Counted from the stretch's first letter, positions 25,836 to 37,142 are shown. The stretch: DNA of 64,000 nucleotides from Rothia sp. HMSC078H08 (GCF_001808955.1 NZ_KV795255.1:86397-150396); one strand, 5' to 3'. Made by a program: numbers and translations. The notes: generated by a model not told the origin, from the sequence alone.

Positions 25836-25876
25836 AAAAGCGGGGGCGGCCACCCTTCATGGGTAGCCGCCCCCGC
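25836..25876 (-). terminator. Terminator of groEL
   Basis: GCGGGGGCGGC-ACCC and its complement around a short loop, followed by TTTTGTG on the minus strand. It is about 115 bases past the groEL stop. Confidence 0.85.
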
Positions 25877-25959
25877 CTCATACGGATGCGTGGGCCTGCA
25901 CCGGTTTGAGTACCAGCGTTAGGTCACCACCGTGTCACGCTTCGCGTGCCACGGATTCC

Positions 25960-25992
25960 GTAGAAATTTACCCCATCAGGGATAAATTTCTA

Positions 25993-25993
<1 letters not shown>
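25960..25993. repeat. AT-rich inverted repeat touching the groEL stop codon
   Basis: GTAGAAATTTA and TAAATTTCTAC, perfect 11-bp arms with a 12-base spacer; the right arm overlaps the groEL stop. It could form a 3' mRNA hairpin ahead of the main terminator. Confidence 0.7.
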
Positions 25994-27896
<1,903 letters not shown>

Positions 27897-27948
27897 AAAA
27901 GCATCAACCCCACCCGGCGCATCAGTGGAATTGCGCGGATGGGGTTGA
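27897..27948 (-). terminator. Terminator of the LytR_C gene
   Basis: TCAACCCC..CGGCGCA and TGCGCGG..GGGGTTGA form an imperfect hairpin, followed on the minus strand by TGCTTTTAAC. Confidence 0.7.
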
Positions 27949-27976
27949 GCAGAAGTCGTTATGGCAGAAACAGTGG

Positions 27977-28026
27977 GCACGGGCTTAGATTCGCGGACTT
28001 AGCACGGGCTTAGATTCGCGGACTTA
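27977..28026. repeat. Perfect 25-bp tandem duplication
   Basis: A 25-base unit beginning GCACGGGCTTAGATTCG is repeated exactly at 27977-28001 and 28002-28026, in the 3' region between the LytR_C stop and its terminator. Confidence 0.9.
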
Positions 28027-28051
28027 GATTCACTGGGGCAACCGCCCGAAC

Positions 28052-28642
28052 CTATTCCGCTGCAGTAGCGGAGCCGGTGTAATCCGAGGACAGAATCACG
28101 ATGACCTCGTGGTTGCCCATCCGCACGTCGGAGGTTGCCTGACGCACCTGAGCAATACCCAGCTTCGAGGCGATACTCTGCGCCTGCGACTGGTAGCCCT
28201 CAGCGTAGTAGACCACGCTGGTTGCCGGTGCCACACCCGTGTAGTTTGCCGTCTCGCTGATGGTGTAACCGGTCAGCTGCGCCGCCGCACCGGATGCGCT
28301 ACCCGCCGGAGCCGCCGCATTGTAGACCGCCACAGAGATGGACTCAGCCAGACCGGTCTTCGTGGCGCTTGCCGACGCAGAAGCCTTAGCCGGCGCAGAG
28401 GACGCCGACGCACTTGCGGGGGCGGAGCTGCTCTTCGCGGTGGACGCCGAGTACTGCGGGGAGGCGGTGCGCGGCGCGTACACGTACATTGCGCCGCCGA
28501 TGAGCAGACCAACTACGCCTGCAGCTACCAGGGGGATAGCGCCCTTGGGGCTCTTTGCCGGGTCAGCATTGACCGCGCGGTAGGTTCCGCGGCGGGCGGT
28601 ATTTTCGTCTACCTCATCAAATTCGTCGCGGGGGTAGCTCAT
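28052..28642 (-). CDS. LytR C-terminal-domain protein, membrane anchored
   Basis: 196 residues. A charged cytoplasmic N-terminus (about 35) precedes one membrane helix (about 36-56, PLVAAGVVGLLIGGAMYVY). A Ser/Ala linker (57-100) leads to a LytR_C domain (about 100-190, SVAVYNAAAPAGSASGAA ... NHEVIVILSSDY, in parts). This domain is found at the end of cell-envelope LCP proteins and alone in actinobacteria, and is thought to act at the wall. Here the catalytic LCP domain is missing. It is followed downstream by the tandem duplication and a terminator, and is preceded by DUF3263 on the same strand. Confidence 0.85.
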   Translation of the reverse strand: MSYPRDEFDEVDENTARRGTYRAVNADPAKSPKGAIPLVAAGVVGLLIGGAMYVYAPRTASPQYSASTAKSSSAPASASASSAPAKASASASATKTGLAESISVAVYNAAAPAGSASGAAAQLTGYTISETANYTGVAPATSVVYYAEGYQSQAQSIASKLGIAQVRQATSDVRMGNHEVIVILSSDYTGSATAAE

Positions 28643-28903
28643 TTATCCTCATTTCACGGGTCTCTGTTTACCGGCTGGTACCGTGCCTCCCTGCCTGGCA
28701 CGCGGGCGCGGCTGCAGAAGGTGCGGTCTTGGTGTTCTAGTACCTAGAGTACCGGCTCAATTAGCGAGAACCAATGTGAACGCCCCGCAACCGGCTGTGA
28801 AAGAGATGGACACCGCACAGTGTTCAATCTCTGGTTGAACCTAAGGTGTGCGGGGTTGGATGCAGGAGTTGGAAGGCTCGCACGGCTCCCGCAATTCGAG
28901 CCC

Positions 28904-29227
28904 CTAGTCAGCGTCTCGGCGGGCGCGCAGAACGTCGATCATCTGCGGCGCTGCGGCGCGTACCCGCTCATCATCGAGCATCACATTCAGGCGCTGATAG
29001 TAGGCAATCGGGGTGAAACCGGCGGCGATAATCGCCTTCTCCTTGGAACCCTGGTGCTTGAAGCGGCGGCGCTCCACCTCAAGGATGCGGCGCTCCACCG
29101 GGGTCAGCCCGCCGGGTTGGCTCTGGGCTTCCGGCTGGTTTTCTATTTCCGCCTGGCTCTGCGCTTCTAATTGGCTCTGTGCTTCTGGCTGGCTCTGTGC
29201 GGTTTCAGCGCGTTCCTGTTCTGACAC
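28904..29227 (-). CDS. DUF3263 domain protein
   Basis: 107 residues from a GTG at 29225-29227 behind GGAGGGAAC. The first 40 residues are a Gln/Glu/Ser-rich repeat (SQPEAQSQLEAQSQ and similar), and the rest is DUF3263: LTPVERRILEVERRRFKHQGSKE, then FTPIAYYQRLNVMLDDERV. The domain resembles a small helical DNA-binding fold and is restricted to actinobacteria; its function is not established. The N-terminal repeat is built from near-identical short DNA repeats (29130-29215). It is divergent from ung across a repeat-containing intergenic segment. Confidence 0.85.
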   Translation of the reverse strand: MSEQERAETAQSQPEAQSQLEAQSQAEIENQPEAQSQPGGLTPVERRILEVERRRFKHQGSKEKAIIAAGFTPIAYYQRLNVMLDDERVRAAAPQMIDVLRARRDAD

Positions 29228-29294
29228 GTTCCCTCCTGTCTGTAGCTCGCCCGCTGCGGCTGGCGTCTCCTAGCGTGTGTATTCGTCATCCCCT

Positions 29295-29384
29295 AGTCTA
29301 GAAGAGAAACCCAGCCTAGAAGAGAACCCTAGCCTAGAGGAGAGCCTCAGTCTAGAAGAGAACCTCAGTCTAGAGGAGAAGTAT
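29295..29384. repeat. Five tandem copies of an 18-bp unit upstream of ung
   Basis: Units start at 29295, 29313, 29331, 29349 and 29367, each close to AGTCTAGAAGAGAACCTC. All five begin AG-T/C-CTAGA and contain a purine-rich GAAGAGA or GAGGAGA block. Because 18 is a multiple of three, the plus strand stays open and would encode SLEEKP-type hexapeptides in the ung frame. Confidence 0.9.
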
Positions 29385-29450
29385 TCATCCCGCACCCGGC
29401 CCCGTCACCGTCCGGGTCGCATCAGCCCCAGGAGATTCCCGAGGAGATTC

Positions 29451-30122
29451 ATGAACCAGCCCCTCAGTAGCATTATGAGCGAGGATTGGGCGGCAGCACT
29501 TGCCCCCGTCGAAGAGCAGATTCACGCCATGGGCGCTTTCCTGCGTGAGGAGCACGCGGCGGGGTATCGTACTTTCCCGCCTGCCGCTGATATTTTCAAT
29601 GCGTTCCGCCGCCCGATGAGCCAGGTGAAGGTCCTCATTATTGGCCAGGACCCCTACCCTACTCCGGGCAATGCGATGGGTTTGTCGTTCTCGGTGCACC
29701 GCGGTATGCCGTTGCCTCGTTCGCTGAACAATATTTACAAGGAACTTGAGGACGACCTGGGTATTGCCCCGGCTGATCACGGCGACCTGTCCTGTTGGGC
29801 TGATGAGGGTGTCATGCTGCTCAACAGGGTTTTGACGGTGCGCGAGTCTGATGCGGGTTCGCACCGCGGCAAGGGCTGGGAGGAGATTACCGAGTGCGCT
29901 ATCCGTGCACTGGTGGCGCGTAACCAGCCGCTGGTTGGCCTGCTGTGGGGTGCGGATGCGCGCAAGTGCGCACCCATGTTGCAGCCGTACCCGAGCGTGG
30001 AGTCGGCGCATCCTTCGCCGCTGTCTGCTCGTCGTGGTTTCTTTGGTTCGCGCCCGTTTTCGACCGTGAATTCTTTGCTGGTGCAGCAGGGTGCGGAGCC
30101 GGTGGATTGGACGGTCCGCTAG
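29451..30122 (+). CDS. ung: Uracil-DNA glycosylase, family 1
   Basis: Removes uracil from DNA as the first step of base-excision repair. 223 residues, matching the family. The water-activating loop is [18 protein letters not shown] with Asp67, the uracil pocket uses LLNRVLTV, and the leucine-loop motif [18 protein letters not shown] contains His187. I start at ATG 29451 behind GAGGAGATTC. The frame is open upstream to a GTG at 29277 through the 18-bp repeats, so a longer N-terminally extended product (58 more residues) is possible but less likely, as the catalytic domain begins right after 29451. Confidence 0.95.
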   Translation: MNQPLSSIMSEDWAAALAPVEEQIHAMGAFLREEHAAGYRTFPPAADIFNAFRRPMSQVKVLIIGQDPYPTPGNAMGLSFSVHRGMPLPRSLNNIYKELEDDLGIAPADHGDLSCWADEGVMLLNRVLTVRESDAGSHRGKGWEEITECAIRALVARNQPLVGLLWGADARKCAPMLQPYPSVESAHPSPLSARRGFFGSRPFSTVNSLLVQQGAEPVDWTVR

Positions 30123-30167
30123 GCGCAGCGTAAGAACCGGTGTAAAAGCTGGCGCAATGGGTGTAGC

Positions 30168-30214
30168 GAAGGGGCGGTAGCTTGTGAGTTGAACTCGCAA
30201 GCTGCCGCCCCTTC
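30168..30214. terminator. Long stem-loop between ung and thrE
   Basis: GAAGGGGCGGTAGCTTGTGAG pairs with its complement around a 5-base loop (21-bp arms, one G-T pair, one mismatch). Neither strand has a T run, so it is a convergent-gene hairpin of uncertain efficiency. Confidence 0.7.
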
Positions 30215-30261
30215 CCGCATCCAATATATGCAATATTGGCTATATACCCTTGAAAATAGGG

Positions 30262-32400
30262 TTAGGAATCTGCCGGTTCCACATTCCGCGGAGTCGTAAA
30301 ATGCTGTAGCGCGTACTGCATCGTGTAATTACCCAACGCAACACCCGAAGCCATCGCCACCACAATCGAAACCGCCGTAATCATATTCTGCATACCCAGA
30401 ATCACATCCGTCTCAACCGTCAACAAATACATGCCGCGGAAGAACGACAGACCCGGCAGCAAGAACGTAATCGCAGGAATTGAGAAAATCGCCTGAGGCA
30501 CATGCAGACGGTACGCAAAATACGTGCTCAACGCACCAATCACAACCGCCGCACACGCCGTCGGACCGCGACCAGTACTTGGGCCAGCCAGTAGCTCATA
30601 ACTGTAATACGCCGCCAGACCGCAGCCCGTAATGACCATCAGCCACCCGACCTTCACCAGCTTCGTCTGCAAGGTAATTGCAAAAGTTGCAATCGCCACC
30701 AGGAAGAAGAAAGACGCCGCCAGCGGGGTCGTCGGCTCAAAACGCAGCTGCTCAATATCCAGGGTCGGTCCGTTGAAAATATTGATCGCACTCACCGCGG
30801 TCGCAATGCCAACCACCAGACCCAAGAAGCTCATGCCCGTAGACACGAAACGACCCGCAGCCGTCACCGGGAAGCCATTAATCGCGTCCTGCACGGCACC
30901 CACCAGACGCGGAGTCGGCAAGAACATAATCATGCCCGCAGCCACCACCAGAGGCGCCGAAATCGCCTCCCCCTGACGCTGCAACACCGAAAGAATGGAT
31001 CCCTCACCGCCCAGCCAAATCGCCAAGAAGGTCATCAGACCCGCACTGGCAGCCATACGGAAGAACGCCGGAATACCAATCGAACTCAACCACTGAATCA
31101 GCAGGTACACCGGAATAAAAATAATCGCCGCACTCAACGCCGTCGCAAAGCTCGCCCCCAGCGCCGCCGTCAGGGTTCCAGCACACGCCAGGTTCGCCGC
31201 CCACACCACCAGAGGCGGGAACGGCTTGGGGCGGTGCGTAATCTGGTTCAGCTTCAAATCAGCCATTTCCAGGGTCATACCGCCGCGAGTGATCTTATAA
31301 ATCAGGCCGTACACCTCAGAAAGCGCCTCATAGTTCTCAGTGGAGGAACGCACCACACGCACCAGGGTGTGGGTAAAACGCTCATCAGCGTTCGCATTGC
31401 GCTTGGCGATGCGGGACTCCATGTAAATATCGGGGTCCGAGGTGTAGTTGATGGTCACCGACTGGTTCGTGATGTCGACTTCAACCGAGTCCAAACCATA
31501 CGCCGAAGACACCGCAATAATTGCCGAGTCCACATCCATGGCGTCCGCGCCGTAGTGGAACATCGCCTCAGCCAGACGCAGGGTGAAGTTCAGGGTATCG
31601 CGGGCGTACTCCTTCTCACGGCGGAATGCCTCACGACGCTCATGCTCGTCAGAGCGGATAGTCGGCACAAACTGACGCTGAGCAATACGCTGGGCGCCGC
31701 GCGGAGCGGCGGGTGCCGCCTCCTCAGTGCGCACGAAGGAGCGGAGGCGACGCGACCCCCAACGGCCGCCACTACCGCGCCCAAACAGGCCGCGAGAGCC
31801 GCCCTCAACCAGCGGTACGGAGGTGGTGGGCATCGAGACAGGCCCGGTCTTCGGCATTGCGGTAGGATCCGCGCCGAAGCGGCGGGCTGCGTGAGAGTTG
31901 GGCACCTGCGGAATCATGCCGGTCATGGGCACCGGCTGGGAGGGGCGGGTCAGCGCCTCCTCGGTTACCAAGTTGCTGGAGGTGACGGGGTTCGGGTCCT
32001 CACGGTACGCGTCCAGCTCATGATCAGGCACGAGGGAGGGGTCAATGACGGTACGCGCGCCGTGGCCGTTAGGGGTCAGTTCGGGGTCGCATGTGGGCTC
32101 AACCGGCTCCTGCGCGGTGATGCCCATATCCGCTGCGGCCTCCTGCAGTACATCGCTGACAGCTTCTGCAGCGACGGTGCTCTCCTGGCTTGTCGCGGAG
32201 GTAGCATGCTGAGCCAGCACGCGGCGCAATTTCTCGTCGGTGACCTGGTCTAGTGAAACCAGGGGAAAACCGCGTTTACCGGCGATGTAGCCCGCGGTGG
32301 TGTTCTGCTCGCTTCCTTCCATTGCGGCAGTGTTCGCTTCGTCTGCATGCGAAGCTTCCCGCGATGTGGGGGTCGCGGGGGTGTTCCTCGATTCTGCCAA
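30262..32400 (-). CDS. thrE: ThrE-family threonine/serine exporter with long N-terminal extension
   Basis: 712 residues. The C-terminal 440 residues form the ThrE fold. ThrE_1 (DUF1212) starts with LNFTLRLAEAMFHYGADAMDVDSAI, and about ten membrane helices follow, ending in ThrE_2 (DUF3815) with YRLHVPQAIFSIPAITFLLPG. This family exports threonine and serine by proton antiport. The first 260 residues are unusual: a hydrophilic, Pro/Thr/Ala-rich region with a Gly-Arg patch (GLFGRGSGGRWGSRRLR) probably facing the cytoplasm. It stands alone; its promoter should lie in the AT-rich gap to 32816. Confidence 0.9.
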   Translation of the reverse strand: MAESRNTPATPTSREASHADEANTAAMEGSEQNTTAGYIAGKRGFPLVSLDQVTDEKLRRVLAQHATSATSQESTVAAEAVSDVLQEAAADMGITAQEPVEPTCDPELTPNGHGARTVIDPSLVPDHELDAYREDPNPVTSSNLVTEEALTRPSQPVPMTGMIPQVPNSHAARRFGADPTAMPKTGPVSMPTTSVPLVEGGSRGLFGRGSGGRWGSRRLRSFVRTEEAAPAAPRGAQRIAQRQFVPTIRSDEHERREAFRREKEYARDTLNFTLRLAEAMFHYGADAMDVDSAIIAVSSAYGLDSVEVDITNQSVTINYTSDPDIYMESRIAKRNANADERFTHTLVRVVRSSTENYEALSEVYGLIYKITRGGMTLEMADLKLNQITHRPKPFPPLVVWAANLACAGTLTAALGASFATALSAAIIFIPVYLLIQWLSSIGIPAFFRMAASAGLMTFLAIWLGGEGSILSVLQRQGEAISAPLVVAAGMIMFLPTPRLVGAVQDAINGFPVTAAGRFVSTGMSFLGLVVGIATAVSAINIFNGPTLDIEQLRFEPTTPLAASFFFLVAIATFAITLQTKLVKVGWLMVITGCGLAAYYSYELLAGPSTGRGPTACAAVVIGALSTYFAYRLHVPQAIFSIPAITFLLPGLSFFRGMYLLTVETDVILGMQNMITAVSIVVAMASGVALGNYTMQYALQHFTTPRNVEPADS

Positions 32401-32710
32401 TGTCCCTCCCAGATAGACAGTGCCTTTTTAGTCTAACAAGGGCACGATTCTGCGGTAGCACTGAAGAGCAGAAATATCACTTTTCTGCCCGGTGATTTTG
32501 TGAGCAAAAAGCGCTCTGCGGCACTTACGGCAGAAGGCTTCATTGATATGAAGAGAAATCCAGGTCATTACTGCACAGAAGATATTTTGGGAGATATTTC
32601 TAGAGCTATTTTCGAGGAAAAATAAAGGTTATATATACATTAAGATTTGCAGAGAAATATCCCCTATCTCCCCCCACTCACGCCTCAATAAAAAATGAAT
32701 TATTCATAAC
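32401..32710. other. AT-rich intergenic region upstream of thrE
   Basis: About 310 bases, clearly AT-rich from 32560 to 32710. A dyad GCAGAAA / TTTCTGC spans 32468-32488, 68 bases upstream of the thrE start, and could be an operator. No gene is supported. Confidence 0.4.
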
Positions 32711-32743
32711 AAAAAATATCCCGCCACCGAAGTGACGGGATAT
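32711..32743 (-). terminator. Intrinsic terminator of ptsH
   Basis: AATATCCCG-CAC and its complement around a CGAA loop, followed by TTTTTTG on the minus strand. Confidence 0.93.
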
Positions 32744-32816
32744 TCACGCTTTAAGGCCGTAGCCTTCACAGCATCCGAAGCGCACCGCTCAGGGTCACTT
32801 CAGAGGCGAAAGTCAA

Positions 32817-33095
32817 TTACTCAGCGTCGTGGTCGGTCTCGAGGATCTTAACCAGCGAGTCAAGAGCCTCTTCAGCACCTTCGCCCTCAGCGCGCAGGAC
32901 AACAACGTCGCCGTGCTTTGCACCCAGGGACATCAGGGACAGAATCGATGCAGCGTCCATAGCCTCATCTGCGGGCTCACCCTTAGCAGCGATGGTCACC
33001 TCAACGGGGAGGTCGCCAGCTGCCTCAGCGAAGATAGCTGCCGGACGTGCGTGCAGGCCAACACGGCTTGCAATAGTGGCTTCGCGCTCTGCCAT
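32817..33095 (-). CDS. ptsH: Phosphocarrier protein HPr
   Basis: 92 residues; accepts phosphate from enzyme I on His15 in SRVGLHARPA and passes it to the EIIA domain of FruA. The second regulatory site region AASILSLMSLG keeps the Ser that corresponds to Ser46 of low-GC HPr, though the kinase HPrK is normally absent from actinobacteria. GGAGAAACATA precedes the ATG. It lies downstream of ptsI but is separated by a strong terminator, so it probably has its own promoter. Confidence 0.96.
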   Translation of the reverse strand: MAEREATIASRVGLHARPAAIFAEAAGDLPVEVTIAAKGEPADEAMDAASILSLMSLGAKHGDVVVLRAEGEGAEEALDSLVKILETDHDAE

Positions 33096-33215
33096 TATGT
33101 TTCTCCTTTGATCAAGGAACCAAAAATATATCAGTCCCTATTCTAAATGAACGGGGCGCTTCAGGACCCGCCCTTACTCTATAAATTGTACCGTTCAGCC
33201 GTACGCTAACAAGTA

Positions 33216-33259
33216 CAAAAATGCCGGATGCAGAAATAAAACTCCGCACCCGGCATTTT
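33216..33259 (-). terminator. Terminator between ptsI and ptsH
   Basis: AAAAATGCCGG...TGC and the complementary arm ending CCGGCATTTTT. T runs on both strands. On the minus strand it stops ptsI transcription. Confidence 0.9.
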
Positions 33260-33329
33260 TATGGACCCGGGCACCGCCTAACACACCCCACCAAGGGGCG
33301 GCAGGCAGAACCCGGAATCGTTTTAAGGC

Positions 33330-35024
33330 TTAGAGGCCCAGCTCATCCAGAATCGGCAGAGCCTTGCGTGCGCTCTCCTTCGCCTCAGCAGAAGAAATCT
33401 GCTGCAGAGCGATAGCCGCAATCTGCTGTGCCTTCTCCTTGGTCACAGACTTCAGAACCGCAGCCACAGCGGGGATAGCGCCAGCGTTCATGGACAGGGT
33501 GTCAACACCCAGACCAATCAGAACAACAGCCAGAGCCGGGTCAGCCGCAGCCTCACCACAGACGCTCACGTACTTCTTCTTACCCGCGGTGACCGATGCA
33601 CGCTGAGCACCCTCAACAGTCATCTTGATCATCTTCAGCACTGCAGGCTGCCAGGGGTTGTTCAGGTGCGCCAGGTCACCCAGCAGACGGTCAGCTGCCA
33701 TGGTGTACTGGGTCAGGTCGTTGGTGCCGATGGACACGAAGTCGACCTCGCCCAGGATAGCCTCAGCGTTCATCACAGCTGCGGGGGTTTCAACCATCAC
33801 ACCGTGAACGGGCAGGCCGATCTCCTTGAGCATGTTCGCGAAGTTGCGTGCCTCGGAGGTGGTCGAAATCATCGGAGCCATAACCCAGATGTCCGCGTCG
33901 GAGTTCTCCGAAGCAGCCTTAATAGCCTCCAGCTGGCGGGTCAGAACGCCCGGAACGGTCCAGTCAGTACGGAAACCGCGAACACCCAGTGCGGGGTTCT
34001 CCTCGGGGTTCACGTTCAGGAACGGCAGGGGCTTGTCAGCGCCAGCGTCCAGGGTACGAACCACAATGTGCTTGCCGGGGAATGCGTCAAACACGGACTT
34101 GTAGGTCTTAGCCTGAGTCTCGATAGAAGGCTCAGAGTCGTGGCCCAGGAAGCCGAACTCGGTGCGCAACAGGCCAACACCCTCAGCCTTCAGGCTTGCA
34201 GCCTTCTCAGCGGACTTGCCGTCACCAACGTTTGCGTACAGCTCAACGCGGGTGCCGTCAGCCAGCACACCCTGACCGTCAAAGTCAGCGACAGGCTTAC
34301 GGTTTGCGTACTTGATTGCTGCCTCACGGTCAGCGTCGGTGGGCTCGGTGTCAACGATGCCTTCGTTGGAGTCCACGTAGACGACGGTGCCGTCAGCAAT
34401 CTCGGTCACGCCCTTAGCCGCCACAATAGCGGGCAGACCCAGACCGCGAGCCAGAATAGCGGTGTGTGCCTGGGGGCCACCGTCAGAGGTAATCAGAGCG
34501 ATAACCTTCTCGGGGTCCAAGGTCGCGGTGTCAGCCGGTGCCAGGTCAATAGCGGCCAGGATGAACGGCTCATCAGAAACGGGGATGCCGGGAGCCTGCT
34601 GGTCGGTCAGCTCAGCAACAATGCGGGCACGCACGTCGTGGATGTCGGTGACGCGCTCAGCCATGTAGCCACCCAGGGCAGCCATCTGGTCTGCGAAGGA
34701 GGTTGCAGCCTCCCAGATAGCGCGCTCGGGAGCCATCTCCTGAGTCTCAACCAGCTTAATAGCGCTCTTGATGAGTGCACGGTCGGTAGCCATCTGAGAG
34801 GTAGACTTCAGAACAGCCTTGCCGTCACGGCTAGCGTGCTCTGCACGAGCGAGCAGGTCTTCCTTCACGCGGACCGAAGCGTCCTTGATGCGCTGCGCTG
34901 CAGCCTCAGCGGTCTCACCGCTCAGACGCAGACCGTCCTTGGGTTCCTCGATGGGCTTAGGCATCTGAAGAACGGGGCCAATAACGCGGCCGGCGTATAC
35001 GCCGACGCCCTTGTAGGTAGTCAT
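33330..35024 (-). CDS. ptsI: PTS enzyme I (phosphoenolpyruvate-protein phosphotransferase)
   Basis: 564 residues, normal length. It autophosphorylates from PEP on His187 in SDGGPQAHTAILARGLGLP and passes the phosphate to HPr. The PEP-binding barrel has LLRTEFGFLG, VRTLDAGADKPLPFL, and the C-terminal SIGTNDLTQYTMAADR followed by Cys in VSVCGEAAADP. It follows fruA by 99 bases on the same strand; no terminator is visible between them, so read-through from the fru operon is likely. This ties general PTS supply to fructose. Confidence 0.96.
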   Translation of the reverse strand: MTTYKGVGVYAGRVIGPVLQMPKPIEEPKDGLRLSGETAEAAAQRIKDASVRVKEDLLARAEHASRDGKAVLKSTSQMATDRALIKSAIKLVETQEMAPERAIWEAATSFADQMAALGGYMAERVTDIHDVRARIVAELTDQQAPGIPVSDEPFILAAIDLAPADTATLDPEKVIALITSDGGPQAHTAILARGLGLPAIVAAKGVTEIADGTVVYVDSNEGIVDTEPTDADREAAIKYANRKPVADFDGQGVLADGTRVELYANVGDGKSAEKAASLKAEGVGLLRTEFGFLGHDSEPSIETQAKTYKSVFDAFPGKHIVVRTLDAGADKPLPFLNVNPEENPALGVRGFRTDWTVPGVLTRQLEAIKAASENSDADIWVMAPMISTTSEARNFANMLKEIGLPVHGVMVETPAAVMNAEAILGEVDFVSIGTNDLTQYTMAADRLLGDLAHLNNPWQPAVLKMIKMTVEGAQRASVTAGKKKYVSVCGEAAADPALAVVLIGLGVDTLSMNAGAIPAVAAVLKSVTKEKAQQIAAIALQQISSAEAKESARKALPILDELGL

Positions 35025-35123
35025 AAATTCATGTCCTATCTGTGGTTTGTCTACAGTGTAACGTGTTTTTTCACGCTCACGCCTGCAAACAGACGATCAA
35101 ATGAAGGTGAGGTTATACGGCCT

Positions 35124-37142
35124 TTATGCGGATGCCTTGGAGCGGGCACCCATGGACTTCAGCACAACGTACACCAGAGCCGATAGCACGGTACCGGCCA
35201 GCACGGCCACGAAGAACATCAGCGGGTTCTGCGCCAGACCAATAATCCAGATACCGCCGTGCGGAGCCGGGGAAGCCACGTGCGCACCCATGGAGATTGC
35301 ACCGGCAATAGCGCCACCAACAATGGTCGAAGGAATCACGCGAGCCGGGTCAGCCGAAGCGAAGGGAATAGCACCCTCAGAGATGAAGGATGCACCCAGC
35401 AGCCACGCAGCCTTACCGTTCTCACGCTCGTTCTCGTTGAACAGCTTGGGACGCAGGGTGGTTGCCAGAGCCATAGCCAGCGGCGGAACCATACCGGAAA
35501 TAATGACGGCAGCCATGATTTCCTGGTTCACGGTCGCACCCGAGGACAGGCCAGCAGTTGCGAAGAGGTAAGCAGCCTTGTTGATGGGGCCACCCAGGTC
35601 AGAAGCCATCATGGCGCCCAGGATCAGACCCAGCAGCAGAGCGGAACCGCCAGACATGGAGGTCAGCCAATCCTGCAGGGTGGTCATCACCCACGCCAGG
35701 GGCGCACCGAGCAGCAGGTACATTGCCAGGCCGGCGACCAGAGAAGTCACCAGCGGGGTGATGACCACGGGCATCATCGAGCCAAGCCAGCGGGGCAGCT
35801 TCAGGGTACCCAGAGCGTACGCAATCAGACCGGCGAGAATACCGCCAACAATACCGCCAAGGAAGCCCGCGTTTACCGCAAGAGCCACCGAACCGGCGAT
35901 GAAGCCCGGAGCAATACCGGGACGCTGAGCCAAACCGTACGCAATGTACGCGGCAAGAGCCGGAACCATCAGGCTCAGACCGAAACCACCGATGGTCTGC
36001 AGAACAGCACCCAGGTACAGGGTCCAGTGCACGTCACCGAGATTGAACAGGGTTGCCGAGTCGAGAATCGCCTTGGTGTTCACATCGCCAAGGTTCGGCA
36101 CCGTAATTGCCTCGAAAACGAAGCCCAGGGCGACCAGAATACCGCCGGCGGCAACGAACGGAATCATGTAGGAGATACCGGTCATCACAGCCTTGTAGAT
36201 GCGCGAGCCCCAAGCGCCTTCGGTAGCGCCTGCGCTGTCCTCACCGCTGGATGCGGCAGCGGCAACGCGTGCACCGTTGGGGTTCTCGGCCTCAGCCAGA
36301 GCCTCCGCAATCATTTCCTTAGGCTCGTCAATACCGCGCTTGACGGGAGACTCAATAAAGGGCTTACCTGCGAAGCGGTTACGCTCACGCACGTTCACGG
36401 ACACCGCGAAAATCACGGCGTCTGCGGCGTCAATATCAGCCTGAGTCAGCTTCTCGTTACCCGAGGAGCCCTGGGTTTCAACCTTCAGGTCGTAGCCGAG
36501 CTCTTCAGCAGCGTACTTGAGGGCGTCCGCAGCCATATAGGTGTGAGCGATGCCGGTGGGGCATGCGGTCACAGCAACAATCTTCTTCACCGGAGCCGAA
36601 GCGGCGGGGGCTTCCTTCTCAGCAGCAGCCGGGGTAGTAGCCGGAGCAGCAGCGGCAGCCTCGGCGGGCTTAGCCTCTGCCTTCTTCTCACCCACGCCGA
36701 GCGCACCGTTGACCAGCTCAACGATCTCTTCAGCCGAGGAGGCTTCGCGCAGGGACGCGGTGAAGCTCTTCTTCATCAGGGAGCGTGCCAGGGTGGAGAG
36801 CAGCTTCAGGTGAGCCTGGTCAGCGCCATCGGGTGCAGCGATGAAGAAAATCAGGTCGGCGGGGCCGTCCTTTGCACCGAAGGAAACTGCAGGGTTGGGG
36901 CGTGCCATTGCCAGGGTCGGCTCGGTGACGGCGGCACTGCGGCAGTGCGGAATCGCAATACCGCCGGGGATACCGGTGTCGGTCTTGGATTCGCGTGCCT
37001 CGGCAGCCGCGTAGAGCTGCTCGAAGTCGGTAGCGCGTCCGGCATTTACGACTGCCTGGGCGAGCTTGGCAATTACGTCGAATCGGGTCTCGCCGAGGTT
37101 CTCGTCCAGCAGGACGAGATCTGCGGTGATCAGATCAGACAT
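35124..37142 (-). CDS. fruA: Fructose PTS transporter, EIIABC
   Basis: Imports and phosphorylates fructose to fructose 1-phosphate. The 672 residues fall in the order IIA-IIB-IIC. IIA has His66 in GIPGGIAIPHCRSA, and after an Ala/Pro linker (150-185) IIB has Cys194 in AVTACPTGIAHTYMAADAL. IIC from about residue 320 has eight to ten helices, beginning VMTGISYMIPFVAAGGILVALG and including the family motif GxHVASPAPHGG near the end. GGAGGGAATAT precedes the ATG. fruK lies upstream and ptsI downstream. Confidence 0.96.
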   Translation of the reverse strand: MSDLITADLVLLDENLGETRFDVIAKLAQAVVNAGRATDFEQLYAAAEARESKTDTGIPGGIAIPHCRSAAVTEPTLAMARPNPAVSFGAKDGPADLIFFIAAPDGADQAHLKLLSTLARSLMKKSFTASLREASSAEEIVELVNGALGVGEKKAEAKPAEAAAAAPATTPAAAEKEAPAASAPVKKIVAVTACPTGIAHTYMAADALKYAAEELGYDLKVETQGSSGNEKLTQADIDAADAVIFAVSVNVRERNRFAGKPFIESPVKRGIDEPKEMIAEALAEAENPNGARVAAAASSGEDSAGATEGAWGSRIYKAVMTGISYMIPFVAAGGILVALGFVFEAITVPNLGDVNTKAILDSATLFNLGDVHWTLYLGAVLQTIGGFGLSLMVPALAAYIAYGLAQRPGIAPGFIAGSVALAVNAGFLGGIVGGILAGLIAYALGTLKLPRWLGSMMPVVITPLVTSLVAGLAMYLLLGAPLAWVMTTLQDWLTSMSGGSALLLGLILGAMMASDLGGPINKAAYLFATAGLSSGATVNQEIMAAVIISGMVPPLAMALATTLRPKLFNENERENGKAAWLLGASFISEGAIPFASADPARVIPSTIVGGAIAGAISMGAHVASPAPHGGIWIIGLAQNPLMFFVAVLAGTVLSALVYVVLKSMGARSKASA

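Noticed and set aside
29295..29384. CRISPR array
   Set aside because: The repeats are contiguous 18-bp units without spacers and no cas genes are near.
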